The translations under genes and the position numbers were made by a program. The notes under the pieces are model-generated. The model was not told where the DNA came from and did no database searches. It was given only the letters and a program-made list of their open reading frames with translations. Below, piece after piece: positions 18,101 through 25,575 of a stretch of 64,000 nucleotides of DNA. This DNA is from Blautia sp. BIOML-A1 (GTDB lineage Bacteria; Bacillota; Clostridia; Lachnospirales; Lachnospiraceae), in NCBI RefSeq assembly GCF_009883055.1, contig NZ_WWVR01000001.1:186001-250000 (forward strand), written 5' to 3'. Numbering within the stretch: position 1 is the first letter of the stretch; every line of letters starts with the position of its first letter.

Positions 18101-18898
18101 AAACCTCGTGTATTCATTCCTGTATTCCCGGGAACAAACTGCGAATACGACAGCACACGTGCTTTCGAACGTGCAGGAGCAGAGGTTGATGTCAAAGTAT
18201 TCAAGAACCTGACAGCAGAAGACATCCACGATTCCGTGGAACTCTTCACCAAAGCGATCGACCAGGCACAGATTATCATGTTCCCTGGCGGATTCTCCGC
18301 TGGTGATGAACCGGATGGTTCTGCAAAATTCTTTGCAACTGCATTCCAGAATGCAAAGATCAAAGAAGCAGTCATGAAGCTTATCAATGAGAGAGATGGT
18401 CTTGCACTTGGTATCTGTAATGGTTTCCAGGCCCTGATCAAACTTGGTCTTGTACCATACGGTGAGATTTGTGGACAGAAAGAAGATTCTCCGACACTGA
18501 CCTTCAACACCATCGGACGTCATATCTCCAAGATGGTTTACACCAAGGTTGTCAGCAACAAGTCTCCATGGCTTCAGAAAGCACAGCTTGGCGGTGTATA
18601 CTGTAACCCGGCATCCCACGGTGAAGGACGTTTTGTTGCCAACGATGAATGGCTTGCAAAACTGTTTGCAAACGGACAGGTTGCAACCCAGTATGTAACT
18701 CCAACTGGAGAACTTAGTGCAGACGAAGAATGGAACGTAAACGGTTCCTACATGAATATCGAAGGTATCACAAGCCCTGACGGACGTATCCTCGGTAAGA
18801 TGGCACACAGCGAACGCCGCGGTGACGGTGTGGCTGTTAACATCTACGGCGAGCAGGATATCCAGATCTTCGAGTCCGGTGTAGAGTACTTTAAATAA
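15140..18898 (+). CDS. purL: phosphoribosylformylglycinamidine synthase, single-chain
   Basis: The 1252-residue one-piece FGAR amidotransferase catalyses the fourth step of purine synthesis (FGAR + Gln + ATP to FGAM). Visible parts: N-terminal PurS-like region, AIRS-type domains with WSDHCRHTTF, NFKNETHNHPTEIEPFGGAA and a second half, and a C-terminal class I glutaminase with FPGTNCEYD and nucleophile Cys1093 in LGICNGFQ. This large form is common in Lachnospiraceae; many other Firmicutes use separate PurS/PurQ/PurL. SD AAAGGAG precedes the ATG. Confidence 0.97.
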   Translation: MSNVRRVYVEKKPAYAVQAKELKHEISSYLGIKTASNVRVLIRYDVENISDEVFEKACRTVFAEPPVDDLYLEKFEAAEGSRIFSVEYLPGQFDQRADSAVQCVQFLDGDSQPIIRSATTYVIEGNITDEEFDAIKHHCINPVDSRETGLEKPETLVAVFPEPEDVKIFDGFKEMSEADLKALYDSLNLAMTFKDFQHIQNYFKNEEKRNPSMTEIRVLDTYWSDHCRHTTFSTELTDVKFDEGDYKEPIVKTYEKYLADREVLYKGRDDKFVCLMDLALMAMKKLKSEGKLADQEESDEINACSIVVPVDVDGKEEEWLINFKNETHNHPTEIEPFGGAATCLGGAIRDPLSGRTYVYQAMRVTGAADPTVSVKETLKGKLPQKKLVRGAAHGYSSYGNQIGLATGYVKEIYHPDYVAKRMEIGAVMGAAPRRAVIRENSDPGDIIILLGGRTGRDGIGGATGSSKVHTEASIEVCGAEVQKGNAPTERKIQRMFRREEVSYIIKKCNDFGAGGVSVAIGELADGLRVDLDKVPKKYAGLDGTEIAISESQERMAVVVDPKDVDKFLGFANEENLEAIPVAVVTEEPRLVLTWRGKEIVNISRAFLDTNGAHQETTVEVEIPNKEGNLFEERPDVADVKAKWLETLADLNVCSQKGLVEMFDGSIGAGSVFMPYGGQYQLTETQSMVAKVPVQNGKTDTVTMMSYGFDPYLSSWSPYHGAAYAVTESVARIVATGGDYKKIRFTFQEYFRRMTEDPKRWSQPFSALLGAYAAQMGFGLPSIGGKDSMSGTFNEIDVPPTLVSFAVDVAKIQDVITPELKKAGNKLVWLRAPRDQYDLPDYAGIMDQYEKLHNDIQAGKVVSAYALDRHGIAAAVSKMAFGNALGVKIEHNLDPRDFFAPGFGDIIMEVPADKVGELSITYTLIGEVTDDGKFSYGNTVITEKEAEEAWKGTLERVFKTASGEDNEKQAKDELYHAENIYVCKHKVAKPRVFIPVFPGTNCEYDSTRAFERAGAEVDVKVFKNLTAEDIHDSVELFTKAIDQAQIIMFPGGFSAGDEPDGSAKFFATAFQNAKIKEAVMKLINERDGLALGICNGFQALIKLGLVPYGEICGQKEDSPTLTFNTIGRHISKMVYTKVVSNKSPWLQKAQLGGVYCNPASHGEGRFVANDEWLAKLFANGQVATQYVTPTGELSADEEWNVNGSYMNIEGITSPDGRILGKMAHSERRGDGVAVNIYGEQDIQIFESGVEYFK

Positions 18899-18920
18899 TC
18901 AGAGTTAGTAAATCAATCAG

Positions 18921-18950
18921 GCCCTCGCTTATATGGCGGGGGCTTAATTT
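18921..18950 (+). terminator. terminator after purL
   Basis: GCCCTCGC pairs with GCGGGGGC (one wobble) around a 7-nt loop and is followed by the weak T-tract TTAATTT. Confidence 0.7.
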
Positions 18951-18994
18951 GTGTCTTGACGAAAATAAAAAAATTCGGTATCGTACTGGTAGAA

Positions 18995-19008
18995 TGAAAA
19001 ATGTTTCA
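18995..19008. promoter_or_regulatory. LacI-family operator upstream of the lacI-type gene
   Basis: TGAAAAATGTTTCA differs at one base from the perfect palindrome TGAAACATGTTTCA found twice before the transporter operon. Its place 66 bp before the regulator gene suggests autoregulation. Confidence 0.7.
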
Positions 19009-19074
19009 TAATATAAAAATGCTTATAGTATAAAAAACAGGATCATATAAAGAATCAGGACAGGAAGTGAACAA

Positions 19075-20055
19075 ATGGCAAGTATTCGTGATGTAGCAAA
19101 AAGGGCAAATGTGGCAGCATGTACGGTTTCCAGAGTGCTGAATGGGACAGCAAATGTAGCACCTGAGACGCGGATGAAGATTGAACAGGCTATGAAGGAA
19201 CTGAATTATATTCCAAATGAACTGGCAAGGAGTATGTTCAAGCAGAAGGCAGGAATCGTGGCAATGTTGGTTCCGGATATCCGTCATCCGTATTTTTCTT
19301 CACTGGCGAGACATATCGAAGACGAACTGTACAAAAACGATTGTAAACTCATGCTGTGCAGTACCGGAGATGATCCGGAGCGAGAAAAAGAATACATGAA
19401 GATACTCCGTTCCAATATCGTGGATGGAGTGATCATGGGTGTAAACAATCAGAAACCGGAAGCTTATGCAGAATTCGGGAAGCCGCTGGTCATGCTGGAC
19501 TATTATGTAAATGATGAGGTACCGGTGGTTGTGTCTGATCATGAGATGGGAGGACGGCTTGCGGCGGAGGAATTTATTCGAAGTGGATGCAGGTACGTGC
19601 TCCATATCGGAAGTGAGGCGGATACGGACAGGGTTCTTTCCTACAAGAGTCACCGGGCACTCAGGGAAACACTGGAAAGAGAGGGCATTCAGACCCGGGA
19701 AGTGGATATCAAGTGGAACTCCTTTGACTTCCAGAATTACTTTGAGATGGCGAGTCTGATCCTGAAAGAAAACCCGGAGATTGATGGTATCATGGCAGCA
19801 GATATGCCGGCAAGTGCTTTTCTCAAGGCTGCTGTGAAGATTGGAAAGAAAGTCCCGGAGGAGTTTGCCGTGATCGCCTATGATGGAACGTATGTCTCCA
19901 GAACCAATATTATGGAGATCACCACGATCCACCAACAGTTACACGAGATAGGAAACAGGGCTGTTGATACGATACTCAGGCTGATCGATGGAGAGATGCC
20001 ACAGGAAAGATACATCACGATCCCGGTGGAACTCAAAAAGGGAAGCACGACATGA
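19075..20055 (+). CDS. LacI-family regulator of the alpha-glucoside operon
   Basis: 326 residues. The N-terminal HTH is classic LacI (MASIRDVAKRANVAACTVSR VLNGTANVAPETR in order, residues 1-33, with hinge helix near PNELARSMF), followed by a sugar-binding core. The adjacent operon and three matching operators indicate it represses the downstream ABC transporter and glucosidase genes until its sugar is bound. SD GGAAGTG lies before the ATG. The inducer is probably a maltose- or isomaltose-type sugar, by inference. Confidence 0.93.
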   Translation: MASIRDVAKRANVAACTVSRVLNGTANVAPETRMKIEQAMKELNYIPNELARSMFKQKAGIVAMLVPDIRHPYFSSLARHIEDELYKNDCKLMLCSTGDDPEREKEYMKILRSNIVDGVIMGVNNQKPEAYAEFGKPLVMLDYYVNDEVPVVVSDHEMGGRLAAEEFIRSGCRYVLHIGSEADTDRVLSYKSHRALRETLEREGIQTREVDIKWNSFDFQNYFEMASLILKENPEIDGIMAADMPASAFLKAAVKIGKKVPEEFAVIAYDGTYVSRTNIMEITTIHQQLHEIGNRAVDTILRLIDGEMPQERYITIPVELKKGSTT

Positions 20056-20101
20056 TATTATAGGAGTCCCCAAAAGTTTCTCAACAAAACAATAAAAAGG
20101 A

Positions 20102-20222
20102 TTGACTTCAGATCAAAAATGTGGTAGTTTAATAGCAACGAATGAAACATGTTTCAAAAACAAGGCATAGTTCAGTTACAGAAACTGTGCCTAAAAAAAT
20201 AACTATTATGAAACATGTTTCA
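20102..20222 (+). promoter_or_regulatory. operon promoter with two perfect LacI-type operators
   Basis: TTGACT (20102-20107) and a weak -10 region around TAGTTTAAT (20125-20133) are followed by perfect 14-bp palindromes TGAAACATGTTTCA at 20143-20156 and 20209-20222, 66 bp apart. A GC-containing hairpin (AGGCATAGTT with AACTGTGCCT) lies between them. Two spaced operators fit looping or cooperative repression. Confidence 0.75.
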
Positions 20223-20258
20223 AGAAACAGAAAACGAAACACAAAAGGAGGACGGGAG

Positions 20259-21737
20259 ATGAAAAGATCCATAAAGGCACTTGGCGTGTGTCTGCTTGCA
20301 GGTACAGCTGCGGTCACCGTGACCGGCTGCGGCAAGGTAAATAAGGATTATGATGTGTACTTTTTTAACCAGAAATCAGAGATTGCAGATAGTCTGAACG
20401 ATCTGGCTGATGAATACGAAGCACAGACCGGTAAGAAAGTGAAAGTGTTTACAGTAGGAACAACAGAAGGTTCTGAGACTATGCGTTCCGAATTGAAATC
20501 AAAGAAATATCCGACGGTATTTTCTTCTAATGCGATTGCCTTTGAGGAATGGAAATCGGCAGGATATGCGGAAGGAGTCGATGAGATTTCCAATCCAGAA
20601 CTCAAGGCCTTGTATGAGAGTGTACCGGATGCCCTGAAACTTCAGTTTGAGGGTGAAGGAAACTATGGAATCCCATACAACATCGAGGGATATGGCCTGA
20701 TCGCAGATCGTCAGATGCTGGAGGATATTCTTGGAACAACAGACCTGGATGCATTTATTGCAGATTACAAAGAAGCAGACTATGAAGAATTCCAGCAGAT
20801 GGTTACGGCGTTGAATGATTACATCAACGATGGCAGATCTGAGAGCTTTACTCTGAATGGCAGCAGCTACAAGACACAGTCCGATAAAACAGATCTTACC
20901 GAGAATCTGAACGGAGTCTTTTCCATCGCAGGTGCAGAGAAATGGACATACGGAAATCATTTCGGAAACTATCCGATCAGTACCGTATATGAGAATGTTT
21001 ACGATGTACGTGAATCCGCCCCGGACAAAGCAGATCTGATGAAATCCTCCATCGTGAAATCCTTAGAGGAACTGGATTTCCTTTCCAATTATGCAGCAGG
21101 ACCGGAAGGGGCAACAAAGAGAGGATCACAGTTCATCAATTCTACCGTGACCGGTTATGACCAGGCAGTACAGACCTTTGCAGAAAGCAAAGCAATCTTT
21201 ATAAAAAACGGAAACTGGACTTACAGCAATATTGCGAATATTGCCCCAGAGGTTGCGGAACGTCTGGTCATGTTTCCGATGAAGCTGAATTTCTCTGATG
21301 ATGATATTCATGTGGACGGGCTGACAGTGGATCAGATGAACCGTTCTGTTCCGGAGTTCGTATCTCAGTATTACATTGTTAACAAGAAAGCTACCGAGCA
21401 GGAAAAGAAAGATGCAGAAGATTTCCTTCTCTGGCTGAATACCTCAGAGACAGGCCTGGATTACATTGTAAATAAATTTGCATTTGTACCGTTCAATGCT
21501 GACGAGGACACAGTACTGGAGAACCCACTGTCCAACGATCTGATCACTTATAAACGTGATAACTGTATTCTGGCAAACCCGTTTGATGCAGCACCATCTT
21601 CCTGGGGGCTGGAAAGCTACGGAAAATATATCATGGAAGATTTGTTTACAAATCCGGATCCATGGTCCGAAGATAAATTAAATGATATTGCGGATGAATG
21701 TATTTCATACTGGAAATCCGGCATGGATGAATGGTAA
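20259..21737 (+). CDS. extracellular sugar-binding lipoprotein of an ABC transporter
   Basis: Start ATG 20259 after AAAGGAGGACGGGAG; the longer in-frame ORF overlaps the operators and lacks an SD. The signal peptide ends in the lipobox VTGC with Cys24. The 492-residue protein resembles SBP_bac_1/8 binding proteins for oligosaccharides (EEWKSAGYAEGVDEISNPEL ... YGIPYNIEGYGLIADRQML). It delivers sugar to the two permeases that follow. No ATPase gene is present in the operon; a shared MsmK/MalK-type ATPase elsewhere is expected. Confidence 0.92.
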   Translation: MKRSIKALGVCLLAGTAAVTVTGCGKVNKDYDVYFFNQKSEIADSLNDLADEYEAQTGKKVKVFTVGTTEGSETMRSELKSKKYPTVFSSNAIAFEEWKSAGYAEGVDEISNPELKALYESVPDALKLQFEGEGNYGIPYNIEGYGLIADRQMLEDILGTTDLDAFIADYKEADYEEFQQMVTALNDYINDGRSESFTLNGSSYKTQSDKTDLTENLNGVFSIAGAEKWTYGNHFGNYPISTVYENVYDVRESAPDKADLMKSSIVKSLEELDFLSNYAAGPEGATKRGSQFINSTVTGYDQAVQTFAESKAIFIKNGNWTYSNIANIAPEVAERLVMFPMKLNFSDDDIHVDGLTVDQMNRSVPEFVSQYYIVNKKATEQEKKDAEDFLLWLNTSETGLDYIVNKFAFVPFNADEDTVLENPLSNDLITYKRDNCILANPFDAAPSSWGLESYGKYIMEDLFTNPDPWSEDKLNDIADECISYWKSGMDEW

Positions 21738-21752
21738 GGAAGGGAGAGAAAC

Positions 21753-22649
21753 ATGGAGAAATATTACAAAAAATGGTTCAAGATATTGAATATTCCGGCG
21801 GCCATCCTGTTCGTTGTGGTTATTCTGGTTCCATTTATCATGGGTATGGCGTATTCCTTTACAGCATGGAGAGGTTCCTATTTCAAAGGTTCTGAGCACT
21901 GGTATGGTGCACTGGTAGGATTCAAAAACTATATCAAAGTGTTCCATTCACAGAAGTTTATCACCTCTTTTATCTATACCATTAAGTTTACGATAGTAGC
22001 TGTTGTGGCCAAAAATATCGTAAGCCTTGGAATGGCACTGATGGTAAGAAAAGTCGGTAAAGGCAAAGGATTTTTCCGTACCGTATTTTTCTTCCCGAAC
22101 CTTCTGGGAGGTCTTGCAATGGGCTTTATCTGGAGTTTCATTTTCCAGAATGTATACTCCCTGATGCTGTTTGGTGAGGATTCACCGATTCATATTCCAT
22201 TCCTGTGCGATATGCTCCAGGATCCAAATAAAGCAGTTTTTGCCATGGCAATCATGGCAACCTGGCAGACAGCCGGATATCTGATGCTGATCTATCTGAA
22301 TGGCCTTAATAACATTCCGGAAGATCTCTATGAGGCAGCTTCCATCGACGGTGCAACTGCATGGCAGAAATTCCGTCATATCACAGTTCCGATGCTGATG
22401 CCGGCATTTACAATCGTATTTTTCCTGACACTTTCCAGCAGCTTCAAGATGCTGGACGAGAACCTTGCCCTCACCGGCGGAGACTTCGGCACGAGAATGC
22501 TTTCTCTGCAGATCCTTCTGACAACCAGAGAAAACACACCGCCAAACTACGGTATGGCACAGGCACAGGCGGTTATTTTCTTTATCCTGATCGCTGTTGT
22601 GTCCATCGTTCAGGTTATTGTTACTAAGAGAAAGGAGATTGAGGCATAA
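21753..22649 (+). CDS. sugar ABC transporter permease, MalF/UgpA type
   Basis: 298 residues with about six membrane segments and the EAA loop LYEAASIDGATAWQKFRHIT. It pairs with the following permease; their genes overlap by one base (TAATG). Confidence 0.93.
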   Translation: MEKYYKKWFKILNIPAAILFVVVILVPFIMGMAYSFTAWRGSYFKGSEHWYGALVGFKNYIKVFHSQKFITSFIYTIKFTIVAVVAKNIVSLGMALMVRKVGKGKGFFRTVFFFPNLLGGLAMGFIWSFIFQNVYSLMLFGEDSPIHIPFLCDMLQDPNKAVFAMAIMATWQTAGYLMLIYLNGLNNIPEDLYEAASIDGATAWQKFRHITVPMLMPAFTIVFFLTLSSSFKMLDENLALTGGDFGTRMLSLQILLTTRENTPPNYGMAQAQAVIFFILIAVVSIVQVIVTKRKEIEA

Positions 22650-23485
22650 TGACTGCAAACAAAAGAATAAAACAGGGCGTAATGTATGCAATTCTGATTC
22701 TTCTGAGTATTTATACGTTATTCCCAATCTACTTTTTGATCGTGAACTCATTCAAGAGTCAGAAAGAAATTGTCGGATCTCCAATCTCCGTTCCGTCTTC
22801 TTTTGATTTCTCTTATCTCAAGAATGCGGCGGCACAGATCAGACTTGGAGAATCTGTAGTAAATACACTCATCATCACGGTGGTAGCAGTAGCACTGATC
22901 GTTGTGATATCATCCCTCACTGCCTGGATGATGGTAAGAAACAAGACCAAAGCAAGCAGCTTTCTGTTCCTCTGCTTTACCGCAGCAATGCTGATTCCGT
23001 TCCAGTCCGTTATGTATCCGCTGGTAAACCTGATGGAAGCACTGGGGCTTAAGAATACCTTCGGACTGATCCTGATGTATGGCGGCTTCGGGCTGAGCAT
23101 GACTGTTTTTTTGTATCACGGATTTTTTAAGAGCGTTCCACTTTCTCTGGAAGAAGCGGCGGTTATCGACGGTGCAAATATCTTCCAGCTGTTTTTCAAT
23201 GTTGTATTTCCACTGGTAAAACCAATCACTGCAACGGTTGTGATCACAAATGCTATGTGGATCTGGAATGATTACCTTCTTCCATTTCTGATTATCGGAA
23301 ACAATGACAGCAAGACACTGACCTTAAGCCTGTATTATGCAAAGAGTCTTTCCGGACAGTACGGAAATCCATGGGAACTCATCTTCCCGGCAGTATTAAT
23401 CTGTGTCATTCCAATCCTGATCGTGTTCATTTTCCTTCAGAAAAATATCATCGAAGGAATCGCAGCAGGAGCAGTAAAGGGGTAA
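22649..23485 (+). CDS. sugar ABC transporter permease, MalG/UgpE type
   Basis: 278 residues with about six membrane segments and the EAA loop LEEAAVIDGANIFQLFFNVV. The second half of the translocation channel for the binding protein encoded upstream. The stop is 3 bases from the glucosidase start. Confidence 0.93.
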   Translation: MTANKRIKQGVMYAILILLSIYTLFPIYFLIVNSFKSQKEIVGSPISVPSSFDFSYLKNAAAQIRLGESVVNTLIITVVAVALIVVISSLTAWMMVRNKTKASSFLFLCFTAAMLIPFQSVMYPLVNLMEALGLKNTFGLILMYGGFGLSMTVFLYHGFFKSVPLSLEEAAVIDGANIFQLFFNVVFPLVKPITATVVITNAMWIWNDYLLPFLIIGNNDSKTLTLSLYYAKSLSGQYGNPWELIFPAVLICVIPILIVFIFLQKNIIEGIAAGAVKG

Positions 23486-23488
23486 TTT

Positions 23489-25150
23489 ATGAAAAGAATA
23501 TGGTGGAAAGAAGCAGTAGGATATCAGATCTATCCGAAAAGCTTCAAAGATACAAACGGTGATGGAATCGGAGACATAAAAGGAATTGTGGAAAAACTCC
23601 CTTATCTGAAAGAACTGGGAATTGATTTTATCTGGATCTGTCCTTTTTACCCGTCACCCATGAAAGATAATGGATATGATGTTGCTGATTATTATGGAAT
23701 AGATCCATGCTTCGGAACGATGGAAGATATGGAATTTCTTCTCAAAAAAGCAGATGAATCCGGTATTCGCGTTATTGTCGACATGGTGCTGAACCACAGC
23801 TCTGACCAGCATAAATGGTTTCAGGAGGCATTGAAGGATCCAAATTCAAAGTACAGAGATTATTATATGTTTGTGCAGTCCAAAGAACGTCCTTCCAACA
23901 CACGAAGCTGCTTCGGCGGTTCCGTGTGGGAGAATGTGGGAGAAGATACCTGGTATTATCACACCTTTGACAAGAGCCAGCCTGATCTCAATTGGGAGAA
24001 CCCGCAGCTTCGGGAAGAAGTTTATAACATCCTAAATTTCTGGATAGAAAAAGGAGTCAGTGGATTTCGTTTTGATGCGATCACTTATATTAAAAAGGCA
24101 GATTCGTTGAAATCACATGAGCCGGATAACACAGACGGCCTGATCGGAGTAGAAAAGACAGGACAGAACCAGAAGGGTATTGATAAGTTCCTTCGTGAGA
24201 TGAATCGTAAGTGCCTCAGCGATCCTGAAATCATGACGGTTGCAGAGGCTCCGGGAGTCCCTTATGAGAACCTGGCAGAGTTCATAGGCGAAGATGGATA
24301 TTTTTCTATGGTATTTGACTTCAGCTATGCCGATATTGATCTCTGTGGTCCAAACTGGTATAATCAGGCACCGTGGACTTTCGGCGATCTCAAGAAACTT
24401 CTGTTCAGAAGTCAGTGCAGTGTGCAGACTCAGGGCTGGGGAGCAGTTTATCTGGAAAACCATGACCAGTCCCGCTCGCTCAATAAATATTTCCGTGAAA
24501 AAGCTGCTGCGAAAGATGATCTGCATTTAAGATTCCTTCAGGGAAGTGCCCTTGCAGCCCTGCTGATGGGACTTCGCGGAACTGTATTTATTTATCAGGG
24601 AGAAGAACTTGGTTCTGTAAATGGTACATTCAACAGTATCGAAGAATACGACGATCTGAATACCAGGGATCAGTATCAAAGAGCTTTGCGGGCAGGCTTT
24701 GATGTAGCACAGTCCCTGAAATTTGCCAATGACAGAAGCCGCGACAACAGCAGAATGCCATTCCCGTGGAATGAGGAAGAACATGGTGGATTTACTTCCG
24801 GAACACCATGGCTTAAATGCAATGATGACTATGCATCCATCTGTGCAGAGAAGCAGAGCCAGGATAAAAACTCTCTTCTGTATTATTATCGAAATCTGAT
24901 TCAGGTCCGTAAGGATGAAGCCAACCGCGAATGCCTGATCTACGGTGAAGTCCGTGAGATTGAGAATGCGGTGGAGTCTGTGATCGCTTTTGAGCGTATC
25001 GCAGAAAATGGTGAAAAAATCCAGATTTGGATTAATATGTCCGATGAAATCCAGAAGGCAGATATTATAGAAGGAGAGCTCCTTTGCAATAACTACAGTG
25101 AATTCAATAGGACGTCCCTGCAGCCTTATCAGGCAGTTATGGTGCGTTGA
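23489..25150 (+). CDS. GH13 alpha-glucosidase (oligo-1,6-glucosidase type)
   Basis: 553 residues, no signal peptide, so cytoplasmic. It starts WWKEAVGYQIYPKSFKDTNG and has the GH13 signature regions: DMVLNHSSDQH, GFRFDAI with nucleophile Asp196, VAEAPG with acid/base Glu253, and ENHDQ with Asp326. The pattern suits GH13_31 enzymes that cut alpha-1,6 or alpha-1,4 glucosides. It would hydrolyse the sugars imported by the upstream transporter. Exact linkage preference is not readable. Confidence 0.93.
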   Translation: MKRIWWKEAVGYQIYPKSFKDTNGDGIGDIKGIVEKLPYLKELGIDFIWICPFYPSPMKDNGYDVADYYGIDPCFGTMEDMEFLLKKADESGIRVIVDMVLNHSSDQHKWFQEALKDPNSKYRDYYMFVQSKERPSNTRSCFGGSVWENVGEDTWYYHTFDKSQPDLNWENPQLREEVYNILNFWIEKGVSGFRFDAITYIKKADSLKSHEPDNTDGLIGVEKTGQNQKGIDKFLREMNRKCLSDPEIMTVAEAPGVPYENLAEFIGEDGYFSMVFDFSYADIDLCGPNWYNQAPWTFGDLKKLLFRSQCSVQTQGWGAVYLENHDQSRSLNKYFREKAAAKDDLHLRFLQGSALAALLMGLRGTVFIYQGEELGSVNGTFNSIEEYDDLNTRDQYQRALRAGFDVAQSLKFANDRSRDNSRMPFPWNEEEHGGFTSGTPWLKCNDDYASICAEKQSQDKNSLLYYYRNLIQVRKDEANRECLIYGEVREIENAVESVIAFERIAENGEKIQIWINMSDEIQKADIIEGELLCNNYSEFNRTSLQPYQAVMVR

Positions 25151-25210
25151 TAGAAAAACTCGTGGGAAGTTACAACAACAATTGGTCTTACCAAAAAACA
25201 AAATCACCCA

Positions 25211-25239
25211 TTGACAAACGGAAAACGTGCGGATATAAT
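25211..25239 (+). promoter_or_regulatory. consensus sigma-A promoter of thrS
   Basis: Perfect TTGACA (25211-25216), 17-bp spacer, perfect TATAAT (25234-25239), directly ahead of the T-box leader. Confidence 0.92.
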
Positions 25240-25252
25240 GGGTTACAGAATA

Positions 25253-25502
25253 AAGAAACACGTTGAAGAGAAGAGTAAACTGTGGAAGGCTCCAGAGAGA
25301 AGTACATTTGCTGAGAGTATTTCAGCGGGAAGCAGTCGAAGACCATCTCCGAGTGGCCCTAATCCGGTCCGGTGATTCCGTTATCATCTTATAAGAGTGG
25401 CTGAGTCTGTCCGATGAGGTACAGATACAGCAAGCAGGGTGGAACCGCGAGTAGATCATTCGTCCCTTACAGTACAGAGATGTATTGTAAGGGACTTTTT
25501 TA
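25253..25502 (+). ncRNA. T-box riboswitch leader of thrS
   Basis: The leader contains the T-box sequence AGGGTGGAACCGCG (25436-25449). A terminator hairpin follows (GTCCCTTACAGTACA with TGTATTGTAAGGGAC, 25462-25495) with a T7 tail. ACC at 25342-25344, followed by A, is a plausible threonine specifier codon in stem I. Uncharged tRNA-Thr binding would favour the antiterminator and raise thrS expression. The specifier assignment is by eye. Confidence 0.93.
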
Positions 25503-25575
25503 CTTTATAGAATTATTTACTCGTCCCTGTGGAAAACTTACAATTTTTATTCATTACAAAAGGAGTTCAAAGATT

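Noticed and set aside
20161..20200. Terminator between the two LacI operators
   Set aside because: The hairpin is followed by A, not T, on the plus strand and preceded by T on the minus strand, so it does not fit a terminator in either direction.
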